Source: Dryas octopetala (lineage: Eukaryota; Streptophyta; Magnoliopsida; Rosales; Rosaceae). From it: DNA of 64,000 nt. A program made the translations under genes and the position numbers. Below, piece after piece: positions 1 to 14,386 of the stretch. Positions within the stretch are counted from its first letter, which is position 1, and every line of letters begins with the position of its first letter. The notes beneath the pieces were generated by a model. The model searched no databases. It was not told the origin of the DNA and worked only from the letters and a program-made list of their open reading frames with translations. The stretch covers positions 23,534,835 to 23,598,834 of the forward strand of contig OY992832.1 in the NCBI GenBank assembly GCA_963921425.1. Reading direction: 5' to 3'.

Positions 1-98
1 GGTAGGGTAGTACGCTATTTCCCTTTGCCTTGGTGTAGGCACTCCTTCCACCCCCATCCGCCACACACTTCATCAATGCGTCAAGAGGAATATTATAG
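1..98 (-). CDS. Possible exon of an unidentified host gene, cut by the window edge
   Basis: On the minus strand a reading frame stays open from a good-looking 3' splice site (pyrimidine-rich tract ending TTTAG, plus positions 99-104) to the left edge, about 32 codons. It includes the stretch DALMKCVADGGGRSAYTKAK. Its composition looks protein-like compared with the AT-rich sequence beside it. I do not recognise the family. It could equally be a chance open frame in a decayed repeat, since one short exon cannot be judged alone. Confidence 0.3.
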
Positions 99-894
99 CT
101 AAAGGAAAATATAAACTTGAACATTTGCAAGTCATCGTAATTTAAATCTCTCTAGCAGAATAATATAAAAAAGTAGTAACTCCAATGGCGACTAGTAAAT
201 TGACGAATCACTTATAAGAAAATCATTTTCTATTGATTTTGTAATATAGTAACTGCAAAATACATAATAAAAAATTAAACTTCACAAAACTAAAGAGTGG
301 ACCAATAAAAAATAAGGATTTGGATTCTTTACTTATTTAGTTTTTTCTTGTTTAAATTCTAACTGTGTAAAGGGTTTTTGTAGCTCAATTCAAATAAAAT
401 AAAGTGTTACGAATCTATTTCATATTTTGCTCCCTAAACTAAAGGGGGAATTTTGGGATCCGATATCTCATCATCTTCAATCTTAGACTAAACATTTGTC
501 TCTTTCTAATTTTTGATTGCTTCCCTCCTAAAAAATATGTTACAAAAGATTGTCACAATCCCAATTAAATAAAATTCGTATTTATTTTCCAATTAATATC
601 TGAAAATTATCTCCACCATAAAATTACAGGATTGCAACCAATTTTAAAAAAAAATAAAAAATTCCAAAATTTTGTCTGTGACAACCTGAGAATCCTTAAG
701 GCTACTGTAGGCTAGTGATTTAGTTTTCTTAAGTTTCGAGTCCCTTTCTTGATCGAGGGTTCGTTTTTGTTTTGTTTTGTTGAGTCACTTTTCTTATTCT
801 TAGAAAAAGTTTGTCTAGGGTTTTTTTTTTTCTGACTTTTTGTCAATAGAGATGAAATCTAACCAGTTTTTTGTTGATGTTTATTCAGTTGTCT
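99..894. other. AT-rich stretch without a recognisable gene
   Basis: I see only AT-rich, stop-filled sequence with T-rich runs. The last 200 bases (about 690-890) look like eroded leader or spacer of the LINE-like remnant that follows. Confidence 0.5.
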
Positions 895-1350
895 TTTAGG
901 GTTAATGGTGCTTTCGATCCCGTTTTGGCGGTGAGAGGTGCAGGTGCAATTGTTCGTGATCGCACGGAGAGGTTGTGGATGTTATGGTCCTCACTCTTGG
1001 TAGTATTGCTCCCTCCTAACAATTAGAGATTGACGTTTTTCCACGGGATCCAGTTTGTCTTGGATATTGGATTTTCTTTTATTCTCTTGGAGTTCATTTG
1101 ATTTCAGAAGATGGAGGAGAATTTAGTCCCTGACAGGCACCTTTTGGAGGAGGCTAAGAGAGTTTGGATTCAATTGTTTGGGTTTTGATGTAGTAATGTA
1201 TCTATAATTGTAATGAGATTGCACATGCTCTTGCCCGTTTTGTTTTACATTGTGTAGATATTATTAGTTAGGTGGAGGAAGCTCATGTATGGCTTCAACA
1301 ACAGCTTCAATTTAATTGTAACTCTGTTTAGTTTTCTTCAATAAAGTATT
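895..1350 (+). pseudogene. Decayed RNase H domain of a LINE-type element
   Basis: Two short stretches resemble the RNase H domain at the end of plant LINE polyproteins and their relatives. Around 900-1020 one reads VNGAFDPVLAVRGAGAIVRD, like the N-D-G-A...G-IVRD start of the domain. Around 1205-1310 the other reads NEIAHALARFVLHCVD followed by VEEAHVWLQ, like its C-terminal AHALA...W signature. In-frame stops (for example after the first block and just before VEEAH) and lost middle sequence show it is dead. An AATAAA lies at about 1340. The parent could be a LINE or an RNase H-type host family; LINE is more likely. Confidence 0.5.
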
Positions 1351-1357
1351 TTTTTAA

Positions 1358-2187
1358 GGGAGGCGATTTGCGCACTCTTTTTTTCTTCGTTTGCACTCCA
1401 TCTCCTTTTTTAAAGTATTTTGTATATTTTTATTATATATTTTTCCAAATTTACCCTTTATGGCTGTTGAATGTTTATTTTAATTATCTTTCAGTAATAA
1501 TTATTTTTTCCTAAATTCTCTCATACTTATTAAAAAAATAAAAATAAATAATTTTCTCTCCCCCTCGTCGTATCTTCTTCATATTACATCTTTTTGCCTT
1601 CTATGCCATTTTTTTTCTTTTGTGAACCAGTCTTGTACGTACTTTCAATCATCATTCTAAACTTCATTAGGAAAATATTTAGCCTGTCATATTTTTTTTC
1701 GTTTTCTTCATGAGGGTCATGATTTATGTATCTTCTTCTTTTGATGGTAGGTTTTGTGTTATGAAATTAATTGGGGTTTTCAATTAGTCCACTCCCTTAT
1801 TTTTAGGTCTTTTGACACTGCTAAGAAAAATGTTCCCATGCCAAGCAACCACTACTTATTTGTAGCATATTTGATTTTAAAAAAAATGAATGTCACATGA
1901 CAGCTTAATAAGAAAAGAGAGATGTACTATATATCATGAAGACGGACAGAAGTGTAGAGAATTACATAATTTTTTCTTCTTTTTTAAAAGAGAGTTATAG
2001 AAATAGATATATTATTATGACAATTTTAAGAAATTAAATGTGTAGGATTTAATGTTGCATATGTGACATTCTATAATTAAAAGCCAAAGGGCATATGTGG
2101 AAAATAAATAATAAAAATATATACAAACATTTAAAAAAATTAGAAGGAGTGCAAATAGAGAAAAAAAGAGTGCAAAAATCACCTCCC
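1358..2187. mobile_element. MITE-like element with long terminal inverted repeats
   Basis: The left end (GGGAGGCGATTTGCGCACTC) and the reverse complement of the right end (GGGAGGTGATTTTTGCACTC) match. The similarity continues inward for about 130 bp, with shared T-rich tracts and TTTGCACTCC. The flanks share TTTTTTAA, a possible 8-bp target duplication, though its low complexity makes it weak. There is no coding capacity. It lies directly after the LINE remnant's AATAAA. The superfamily is unclear; a Mutator- or hAT-type MITE fits the 8-9 bp duplication. Confidence 0.7.
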
Positions 2188-3437
2188 TTTTTTAATCCAA
2201 AAAGAAAAATTAAAGGATTGCAATCTATCTTATCATAGGCAATTTTTTGAATTAATTCAAAGTCTAATTGCACCCAAAATTGTCGTTTGAAAATGTACTC
2301 AACAGAATTTTCGTTGTCATCTTCTTGAAAAAAGAGAATCATAATTCATCATCTTAATTACCCTCATTTGAGATCGAAAGTCAATACTGCAGTCTTATTG
2401 ATCAAAGTAGTTTGTCCAAAATCTCAATGTTAAAACGTAACATGCAGCCTCCACAAGCCTTTTTATACCCTATATGGCCGGGTTAAACCCGTCAGGGAAA
2501 TGGGTCAATTAAAAAAGTGAAGTAGCGTCGATGATGTTAAAAAAAAAAAATCAATCATATATCTACTATAGAGAATATTTAAATAAATAAAGCTTACAAA
2601 AAGTAACGCACCTATATTTTTATTCGAACAATTTTTCAAATATGATTTATTATTAGGAGATAAGTAATAAATTTTATTATATTAAAGAAAATAAAAATAG
2701 TGACTGGACACTAATAAATGTTAATTAGGATATGCATCCAAATGTACCTAAAGGAGTTCAATCAAATTTTCAAAAGGTATAATTGTACAATCAAAAATCT
2801 AAGTTGACGAAGGAATGCACCCTAGTCATCTATTTTTATTTTATGTAACCATGCATAATTGTAATATAGGACATAAATTAAAAAATAAGTAAAAAACAAG
2901 AGAAATAGAGAAGCTAAATTTGTCATGGTAACTTTGTTAATTTTTAGGGTTCTTTACCTAGGAGGACAAACAAAGATCCTTACAACGATAACTAGCTGGC
3001 CCAAGACTTAAGTTTCAAGCTAAATTTTAAAAAACCCGCTATTGTTCACCTATTCATGCACACTAGTCATCCGTTGCTACTCACGCGCACTATTTACACT
3101 TTTTTTTTAGAAAGAAAAAATTTAAACGACATCAAGGAGCATCATATGTATGAATATTTTAAAAACAAAAAAGCATATGCTTCCAGATGCATCTACAAAA
3201 TGACATGCAAACATATTGTTTATTTAAACAACATGCAAAAAAAAAAAAATTTAATGACATGCAACAATATTTTTTTAAAAAAATTATATGCATGCAAATG
3301 CATCTATAAAATAATTCAAATGATCTTAAGATGCATCATATGCATCTGTAACATGATGCAGATGCATGGCTTTCAAAATAAATTATTTCTAGCAAAAAAA
3401 TTGCATATATATGCATCTTCTCCATAACAAATAAAAT
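2188..3437. other. Intergenic AT-rich DNA with an ATGCAT-rich patch
   Basis: No gene is visible. From about 3140 to 3425 the hexamer ATGCAT and its extensions (CATATGCATC, ATGCATGCAA) recur many times, and one short open frame there is made of this repeat. The rest is simple AT-rich sequence. Confidence 0.5.
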
Positions 3438-3637
3438 GGCTTTTTTATCAACTTACCTACCTGAACTTTGACCTATTTTTCACTTCAGCACCTAATAAAT
3501 TTTTTGACTCGATGTGGCACATTAATTTTTTTAAAAAATTCAATGTCAGACCTCTGTTAGCTTCCGTCAATTATTAGCACATTTTGGGCACGTGACCCAT
3601 TTTTTATGGGGTTTTTGGTCTTTTCCTCTAAACCCTT

Positions 3638-3925
3638 TTCGAGTAGCACTCGAGTAGGATGGCCGAATTACACAAGTTATATATAGTTCCTCGAGTAGCA
3701 CTCGTTGTCCCCTCGAGTAGGATAGCCGAATTACATATATAACTTATATATAGTTTCTCGAATAGCACGCTCTCTCGAGTAGGATAGCCGAATTACACAA
3801 CTTACATATAGTTTCTCGAGTAGCACTCAAGTATTACTTGAGGTCCCCTCAAGTAGGATATATAACCGAATTAGTAACACAACTTATAGTTTCTTGGGTA
3901 GCACTCGAGTACTACTCGAGCTCCC
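3638..3925. repeat. Degenerate tandem repeat built on CTCGAG
   Basis: About five units of 55-70 bp carry CTCGAGTAGCACTCGAG, then AGGATRGCCGAATTACA, then an AT-rich ACTTATATATAGTTTCT spacer. The CTCGAG palindrome occurs in most units. The copies differ in spacer length, so the array is old or was built by unequal slippage. Confidence 0.75.
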
Positions 3926-4750
3926 TTCTACCAAACAGATCAAGGGATGAAGGGTCCCAGTCCCTTTCCCTCCCTCCCACTTTTCTTTTCCCTCCAATTT
4001 TCCATCACACCTACTGAAAATCACCAAAGCAAAAAATATCATCAACACAAAATCCTCAATTTAACTTGCAAATGCCTTTAAGTTTTCTAAAGTTATAAGC
4101 ATCAATTCCATCAATTCCATTTCATAAATTCCATATATTTCATTCCATAAAGGATATTCATTCAATACATATATTCCTTACTCTTCATTCCCAATTGAAA
4201 ATCCACAAAATCATCTCACATCCCATATTCTAAACTCTTTGACAACAATGGCAGCTAATTACTCAAATCTTTGCCTCCTCTTCATTCGCCATTGAAAATC
4301 CCATATGCATACCAAAATCCTTCACTCTAACTCACAACCCATTACACAAACATATAGAATACATAAACCCAAGTGAACAGTAGGCAAACCCAAAGCATTT
4401 TCGCTCTTTTTTTTTTTTTTTTCTTCTCCAAGCTATATATTAATCCTCTTCAGTTTTGGGGTTTTGAGAGAAAGAGAGAAAGAGAAACAAGAGGAGAAGA
4501 ACAGTGAGTGAGTGAGAAAGGAAGAGATTTTCGAGTTGGAGTGCACTGAGTAATTTTCAATTTTGGGGTTTATGTTCTTGATGGATTTTGATTTCTAGGT
4601 TGGTTTGAGGCTAGGTGATTGATTTGGAAGCTATAAACATGTAAGCTAAAAAATTGATTTGGAGTGTTAAATTCCAAGGAAATTGAAATTGGGTGAAATT
4701 TGGAAAATCTGCAATTTTCTAGAAAATTTAGCTGTTACAGGTAACCTACT

Positions 4751-4885
4751 TTGTGATCAATTATCTCGAGTTTCATAGCTCTATTTTGAATTCTTTTGTG
4801 ATCAATTATCTCGAGTTTCATAGCTCTATTTTGAATTCTTTTGTGATCAATTATCTCGAGTTTCATAGCTCTATTTTGAATTCTT
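4751..4885. repeat. Three tandem copies of a 45-bp unit
   Basis: The unit begins TTGTGATCAATTATCTCGAG and ends TTTTGAATTCTT. Copies start at 4751, 4796 and 4841 and look identical. A single related copy sits in the other foldback element near 16068, so the triplication arose inside this copy. Confidence 0.9.
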
Positions 4886-6250
4886 AATGGTTATAAAGAG
4901 GAGATTCATAGCTTCAAAATGAGTATAAGATGATTGATTTTTGTGGAGATTTGATTGGTCAAAAGTAGAGGTGAAATTGAGATAAAAACAGGAAAACAAG
5001 GGGCTTGAGGTTGAAGATGATGAACAACAACCTCCAGCCAATTAAAATAGAAAAACCAAAATATACTCATTGTTAATGGAAAATATGACGGAATGTAATG
5101 GAGGTCTGACATTGAAATTTTTTATAAATTAAGGTGCCACATTGAATCAAAAAATTTATTAGGTGGTGAAGTAAAAAATGGTCAAAGCTCAGGTGGATAA
5201 AATGATAAAAAGCCAATTAAAAATAAAAAGTTTTGCAGATGCATCTTCTCTATCAAAAAATAAAAAACTCATCATTAAGCCATTGCATGTGTAGATCCCT
5301 ACGTCTTGAAGCTTCTTAACATCTTCGGCATTGCCTCCTTGATTAGATTTTTGATTTCCTCGATTTTGAATCAAAATATAATTCGTTCAAAATTTACGTT
5401 TATTATGAAAGTCGGGGAGCAAACAAGCGAGAAATCAAACTTAGTTACTTCAACAAAGTGAGACTCATAGAATTTCTGGAGTTTTCGGGAAAAGCAAAGC
5501 AAATCCATCAAAAATTGAAAAAGAGAAGAAATTAAATAGTGAAATCCATTTTAGCTCTAAACACTAACTCGAAAATAGATACAAATTGAGTTCGAAACAA
5601 TGAATATTTATATAAATCGAGAAAATTAGTAAACAATTTGAATTTCAATGAAGCCAAACAAAAAAAATATGCGAAATGATCGAAGTATGTGAACAGGGCC
5701 GGCTATTAGGGGGGTGGGCATGTGCGACCGCGCAGGGCCCCCAAATTTTTTTAGGTCCATACATGTACTTCCTTAAAAAAAAATCTAATTAAGTAAAAAA
5801 GCTCAACCCCACAAGATAGATTTTCTAAGGCTCTGACTCTTTGTGCGTGTATTTTCTTTGAGTCTTTGATTTTGGCGTCTCTCTCTCTCTCATGATTTGC
5901 CTCTTCTTTTCCCACTTTCCTTTTCCCTGGTTGTTTTGATTTGGTCCTGAGCTAGGTGCCATCCCCTCTGGACCTCTCTCTTGTGTTTCTTCTAATTGTC
6001 ACTTTGTCAGGTATTTATTTTCTTTACTAACTTATGAATTTTTTCATTATTTTGGTTTTGGTTTATTTATTTTGGAGTTGTGCAAAATAAATTAAATCAT
6101 CACTATTTTATCTTCTTAATTGTAGTTGAGAAGTGAGAAAGATGAAATCATACAACAAAAGGCTATTGTTGGGAAAGATTTGAAGATATTGAAGGTTAGG
6201 TCTCTCTAGTCTCCTTATCTATTTGTTGTTATATACAATGGGTCGTTAAA

Positions 6251-8805
6251 AAATATCAATTTGGTTATGATAAGCGTTTAAAGGAAAGGAAACATGAAGA
6301 ATTAGTTCAATCTCAAAGAGGAGCTCTTGATAGGTTCTTTGTTAAAGAACCACAAGATTCAATAGAAGGAATAGTCAATGAGCAACACAATGATGTTGAA
6401 GAATTAGTTGATGATATAGGTCAAACTGAAACAGAACAACACAATGATGTTAATGAATTAGTTGATGATATAGGTCAAACTGAAAATGAGGGTAATGCAA
6501 GTGTTGGTGATTTAAGCCATGATGAGAATGATGTCTGTGAGGATGTTAATAATTTAGTTAATAACCAACCAACTCAATCCATTCCTATAGACATTTATGA
6601 TCCAAGAATTTGGGATAGTCTTGATACCAAATGGATAGATGTCTTGGTGGAAAAAGGTCTGATAAGAAATTTGTCAATAGAGAAAGGCCCTAAAGATTAA
6701 CTTGGTAGATGTTTCTCTTCTACATATTACACTCGTTATTTATTAAATGGAGAGAAACATGATAGAAGTTGGCTAGTTTGTTCAAAGGATGTTGATAAAG
6801 TGTTTTGTTTTTGTTATAAGTTGTTTAAAAGAGGTTATAATAATGGTCAATTAGCAAATGATGGGTACAAAGATTGGGTGCACCTTAGTGGTAGACTTAA
6901 AGAGCATGAAACAAGTGCTGAGCATCTCACTAACATGACCACTTGGTTGGATTTGCGTCTTAGATTTGGAAAAAATGATACAATTGATAAAGTTGTTCAA
7001 GACCAAATCAGGCAAGAGAAGGTACATTGGAAGAATGTATATATTAGTGAGAATAATTTCAATTGTGAAATATCTTGCTAAGAATAACTTGGCATTTCAG
7101 GGGTCTAATGAGAAGATTTACCAAAAAAATAATGATAACTTTTTAGGCCAAGTTGAAATGATTGCAGAATGGGATCCACCAATGCAAGAGCATGTTCGAC
7201 GTATTAAAGATAGTGAGATCCATGATCATTATCTTGGTCATAACATCCAAAATGAGCTGATAAGTATGTTAGCTTTTGAGATTAAAAGTACAATCATTAA
7301 GAAAATTAAAGAAGCAAAATATTTTTCTGTGATGCTTGATTGTACTCCTGATGTAAGTCATGAAGAACAAATGACATTGATTTTGCGATGTATTGATGTT
7401 TCCACTTATCCAATAAAAATAGAGGAATTTTTCTTGGAATTTTTAAATGTGAATGATACATCGGGGCAAGGGATTTTTCATGAATTGCAAAATGTTTTGA
7501 AAACTCTTGATCTTGATATTGATGATATTAGAGGACAAGGATACGATAATGGATCAAATATGAGAGGGAAACATCAAGGTGTACAAAAAAGACTCTTGGA
7601 TGTGAATCCGAGAGCATTATACACACCATGTGGCTGCCATAGTCTTAACTTGACCCTATGTGATATGGCAAACTCTTGTGGAAAAACAAAAGATTTTTTT
7701 GGTGTGATACAACGTATTTATACATTGTTCTCTAATTCTACAAAGCGTTGGAAAATTTTGAAAGATAATTTAAAAGGAACTCTTAAATCATTGTCGACCA
7801 CACGTTGGGAGAGTCGTGTTAATAGTGTTAAACCACTAAGATTCCAAACTCTACAAGTTAGAGAGGCTTTACTTGAATTAGCAAATGTTGATAATGATCC
7901 CAAAATAAAAAGTGAGGCTGGTTCTTTAGCAAGAAATGAACTTGGAAACTTTGAGTTTTTGTTAGGCATGGTAATTTGGTTTGACATGTTATCTGCTGTT
8001 AACTTGGTTAGCAAATCTTTATAGTCTAAAGAAATGCTTATTGATATTGCTATGATTCAAGTGAAAGGGTTGGTTGTTTTTTTTTGAAAAATATAGAGAA
8101 ACTGGGTTTGCCCAAGCTATGATTGTTGCCAAAGAGATTACTACTCAAATGGAAGTTGATCCGATGTTTGTTGAAAAACGCAAAATTCGTAGAAAGAAGC
8201 ATTTTGATGAGAATGTTAGTGAGTCAACAACTTGTTCTGAATCACCTGAAGAATCTTTTAAAATAAATTATTTCCTCTATATTGTTGATCAAGCTATTGG
8301 TTCATTGAATAGGAGATTTGAACAATATCAAGTATATGAAGATATTTTTAGATTTATGTTCAGTTCAGAGAAGTTAAATTCATTGGATGACAATGATTTG
8401 AAAACATGTTGCAGTCATCTTGAAACTATTTTACAAAATGAGAATTTGTCTGATGTTGATAGTAATGATCTATTTGTTGAATTAAAGCTGTTACGACAGC
8501 TTTTACCAAACGAAACAAAGGCAGCTGTTGATATATTAAATTTTTTGAAAAGGTTGAATTGTTTTCCAAATGCATGCATTGCTTATCGGATATTGTTAAC
8601 TGTACCTGTTACAGTTGCTTCTGCAGAAAGAAGTTTTTCAAAATTGAAATTGTTGAAATCTTACTTGCGATCAACAATGTCGCAAGAAAGAGTGAATGGA
8701 CTAGCTTTGATTTCAATTGAAAATGATATTCTTGAGAAAATTGATTATGACAGTGTAATGAATGATTTTGCTTCTAGAAAGGCAAGAAGAACGAGATTTA
8801 GATGA
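6251..8805 (+). pseudogene. hAT transposase (TTF-type zinc finger / DUF4371 / dimerisation domain), inactivated
   Basis: The reading begins in frame at KYQFGYDKRLKE and runs through GALDRFF, typical of plant ZMYM1-like hAT proteins. A TTF-type zinc finger lies around 6710-6960 (SSTYYTRYL, SWLVCSKD, CFCYKLFK, WVHLSGRLKEHE). The DUF4371/RNase H-like catalytic region follows (about 7090-7990: [47 protein letters not shown]). The C-terminal dimerisation domain is at 8540-8760 (YRILLTVPVTVASAERSFSK, SYLRSTMSQERVNGLALISI). Damage: a TAA at 6698-6700, a frame shift near 7037-7050, a TAG at 8022-8024, and a shift in the T run near 8078-8086. No start codon is evident. Confidence 0.9.
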
Positions 8806-9093
8806 AACTGTGATCCATGTTAGTTAATTCTTTTGGGCCATTTTGTTGTTTGAAGTTGGATAGTTGCTGCTTGTTGGCTGTTTGGTTTCTTGTAAGTATC
8901 TTCGACTATTTTTTCTTTTTTTTGATGTGTTCTATATTTAAGTGAAACATGCTAAATAATACTATTTTGTTTGTTTTGTTCTAAGGTGTGTATACCAACA
9001 AATATTTGAGCTTTTGTGGAGATTTTGGAATTGATGGCTATGTTACCACATCTAGAAGATTACAAGGCATCTAGGTTTGTATATGTATAATTG

Positions 9094-9119
<26 letters not shown>
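9094..9119. repeat. AT dinucleotide tract
   Basis: Thirteen or so TA units lie in the 3' part of the hAT element, beyond its transposase. Confidence 0.9.
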
Positions 9120-9126
<7 letters not shown>

Positions 9127-9481
9127 GTGATTAGCATCAATTGTTATGTAGAAAAATATATTGTTTATTAGTAATTAATTGATGTTCTTGTTTTGTAGAC
9201 AAATTGTTTATAAGCAATTAATTGATGTTCTTGTTTAGTTAACATAGAATTGTTTGACTATTTTTTTTTCAGTACAATATGTAAGAAAGGGCCTACTTTT
9301 GTTAATTGGCACAGGACCTCCTAAATGTTTGAGACGGCCCTGTATGTGAATAGAAGTTGAATGGAACCAAAGGTCGTGAAGCTTACATATATCGATCACT
9401 TTAAAAAGGTCTTCCTCATCCTACGATGTCTTTGCATTCGACAAGTTGAAGCTGGCTTTGCTCTTCGGCTCTGAGCACCAT

Positions 9482-11105
9482 CGCAGATTAGGATTCAATG
9501 TTAGAAAGTGCTATATGATAAAATACGTGCAACTGTCCTTTAGCTTAACATACAAATTGGGTGTATAATGTGTATTTGTGGTTAAAGTTTTACTAATATT
9601 GGATCTACAGGTAATTTATTCAAAAATGTAAAAAATAATAATAAATATTAGAAAAATAAAACAGTGACTAATATAAAATGTTATATGGATCTCCCGTTTG
9701 CTTTTTCATTTTTTTTTTTTTTTGATTAAATAAGACACCCATGCTTGTTGAAGTGGATTCAGCCATTGACACATCTCTAGTTCACAAGAGCATAAAAGAG
9801 ACCCCAATGCTATGTATTTACTCGTTATGAATTGCGGCAGATAGGCTGGGCCGCTGGATGACTTGATTGGTTCTGCAAGACCCAAAAGAATCTTCCAGCT
9901 AGCTGTTCATAATTTGTTTTGGGCTTTGGCCCTTTACATTAATTTTAAATTGCTTTTTGAAATTTCGAGCAACCTATATTTTTATTTTCCTAGCAAAAAC
10001 CCTAGCCAGTAGCCATATCCTTTTTTTTTTTTTTTCTTTTCTAAAGCAACCGAATTTTAACTACTATGATCTTGAAGTGATGCATAAAAGTTTCAAGGAA
10101 CTCGTGAAGGGGGGTTTTTTTTTTTTAAAGCCCAAAACAAAAAACAGTATGATAGATTGACACGATGATAGGCATGTCCACTTTAATGAACCAAAAGGTC
10201 AGCACGAACATCGAGTGCTTGACAATTATTTTTTTCTGTGTTTCACAATATTGTTATTACAATATAGTTATCGTTCGACAATAACAATAATTTTCAATGT
10301 CCAACAGTAACTATCAAAAAATCACATAAAAAAAATACTTACATAACATTCTATAATCAAATGATATACCTCATGTCTTTTTCTTACATAACATATGATA
10401 CAAATTTCGTGAAGCCATCAATGACAGTAATCATATCATAAAATGACAATCACACAAAGAATACAAGGATGTATAGTGTTTCACCCGATTCAATTGAATC
10501 CGGGTTATGTCCACTTTGTTGTGTTTAGGGGTTCATTATGAAAAATCAAAGAGTATAACGAGATCACATGAGAGCCCTACATGAAGCATTATGAGCATGT
10601 CCTCTATTAAAAAGGTAGAAGGCCTTATTTATAATAGATGACTATGCCTTCACCTTTACAATTACTCTACATGGGCTGTAAGCCTATAACATAACCAAAT
10701 GCCCAATTATGGCACAAAGAATAAGTAAAAACCTATACAATTTAAGGCCCAATATTGTTTTAGGCTCAACATGGAAGAAAACGGATATTAACAATATCAA
10801 AAATTAATAAACCAATGTAAAATACAAAGTCTAAGCTTATGGAGTCACATCCACTCTAATTTCAACAGTAACAACCATAATAAAGGTTGTTATGCCAAAC
10901 AGTGACTATATAGCCCTGTATGTAAAAAACTAAAAATAAATAAAGGACACGCCGAGCGCTCGACACTGTAAATCAATGCATTCTAATTATGATATAGGTT
11001 TCTATATCACTTTTTTTTTTAAAAAAAAAAGGGTGGACCTTTATAACATTACAAACTTAAAGTGGATTGATTTATCATTAGGGAGTCTAAAGTTGACTTA
11101 TTAAT
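9482..11105. other. Intergenic stretch with no gene seen
   Basis: This is AT-rich sequence between the DMC1 fragment and the SINE. A moderately complex block at about 10470-10800 resembles repetitive DNA, but I could not find its ends. The short open frames here are rich in F, K and N and look like chance. Confidence 0.45.
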
Positions 11106-11199
11106 TGCAGTTGTTAGGTAGCCCACTTGGAAGGGCCGTAGAATTACTCACAATACATCCAAGTTCGATCCCCCCTCCCCACAACTCAAAAAAAAAAAA
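11106..11199 (+). mobile_element. tRNA-derived SINE with 15-bp target duplication
   Basis: The short element has an A-box-like block (TTAGGTAGCCCACTTGG), a B-box-like block (AAGTTCGATCCCCCC) and an A-rich tail ending at 11199. AGTTGACTTATTAAT flanks it exactly (11091-11105 and 11200-11214), the signature of LINE-mediated insertion. A relative in the opposite orientation lies at 15043-15134. At about 94 bp including the tail it is short for a full plant SINE, so it may be a truncated member. Confidence 0.87.
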
Positions 11200-11565
11200 A
11201 GTTGACTTATTAATCATTTTCTATAACATGAATGACCACACACATTAAATGGTTAAAAAAAGGAACCAGTTTTTTATCTAAATTGCTTTTGTTTTCTAAT
11301 AATAACGAAATTGTTGTTATGAAATTTATTAGATGAGTGTTGTTGGCAAAATATGAAACTTCAACTGTGGATATAAAACTAATTCTTCTTCTAATAAAAA
11401 AAAAAAGGTTTTAAAGAAATATTTCTGTAAAACTTCAAGTGTTGTTTGTAAATTATAATGTAAAACTAATTTTTATTTAAAAGATATATTTCTGTAATTT
11501 TCACAAGTTATTGGGGTCCAATTGAAATTTTAATAACTTTTACGTATGGGTCTTGTGTAATTAAC

Positions 11566-11574
11566 ATAAATAAG
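11566..11574 (+). promoter_or_regulatory. Possible TATA element of the peroxidase gene
   Basis: ATAAATAAG lies about 90 bp before the start codon, followed by a CT-rich leader (TCTCTCACTCACTCACTCACC) typical of plant 5' untranslated regions. This is a positional guess only. Confidence 0.3.
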
Positions 11575-11664
11575 GAAGGGGTCTCAGCCGAACGGAAAGC
11601 TATTTCAGTTTTTCTTTTCCCGCTCTCTCACTCACTCACTCACCTTCGCGCACAGTTGAGTGCA

Positions 11665-14386
<2,722 letters not shown>

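Larger units (their letters stand above)
3438..5214. mobile_element. Foldback-type element, family shared with 15202-16407
   Basis: The left end (GGCTTTTTTATCAACTTACC) matches the reverse complement of the right end (GGCTTTTTATCATTTTATCC). The pairing continues for about 150 bp, including CACCTAATAAATTTTTTGA and TCAATGTCAGACCTC. The interior holds a CTCGAG-rich repeat, a 45-bp triplication, and a segment around 4620-4890 that resembles the interior of the element at 15202-16407 (ATTATCTCGAGTTTCATAGC, AAAATTGATTTGGAG). No transposase is present. A non-autonomous Mutator-like or foldback element is most likely. The flanks are too AT-rich to fix a target duplication. Confidence 0.75.
5694..9342 (+). 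mobile_element. hAT transposon with intact ends and 8-bp target duplication
   Basis: The left end CAGGGCCGGC pairs with the right end ...GACGGCCCTG, an inverted repeat of about ten bases with one mismatch. TATGTGAA flanks both sides exactly (5686-5693 and 9343-9350), the 8-bp duplication expected of hAT elements. The interior carries a ZMYM1-like transposase gene in the plus direction. The length of 3649 bp suits a formerly autonomous member. It sits in the DMC1 intron. Confidence 0.94.
5270..9481 (-). pseudogene. DMC1: 5' fragment of the meiotic recombinase gene DMC1, intron occupied by a hAT
   Basis: DMC1 is the meiosis-specific RecA/RAD51-family strand-exchange protein. Minus-strand exon 1 (9387-9481) starts ATG and reads LRAEEQSQLQLVE, the usual start of plant DMC1, then after a one-base shift DEEDLFKVID. 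It ends at a GTAAGC donor. Exon 2 (about 5270-5360) reads NAEDVKKLQDVGIYTCNGLM, matching the helix-hairpin-helix region. After ...LMM the sequence leaves the family with no GT donor, and no ATPase-domain exon is visible further left. Frame shifts in both exons and the missing core (Walker A and B) make it a dead fragment. The hAT at 5694-9342 lies within the intron between these exons. Confidence 0.75.

Noticed and set aside
3056-3427. 123-codon open frame rich in C, M, I and H
   Set aside because: Generated by the ATGCAT-type repeat; no domain and no gene context.
10470-10800. Possible solo LTR
   Set aside because: The complexity suggests a repeat, but no TG...CA ends with matching flanks could be found.
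11106-11199. Possible functional tRNA gene
   Set aside because: The A and B boxes are present, but no cloverleaf can be drawn, and the A-rich tail and 15-bp duplication show a SINE.
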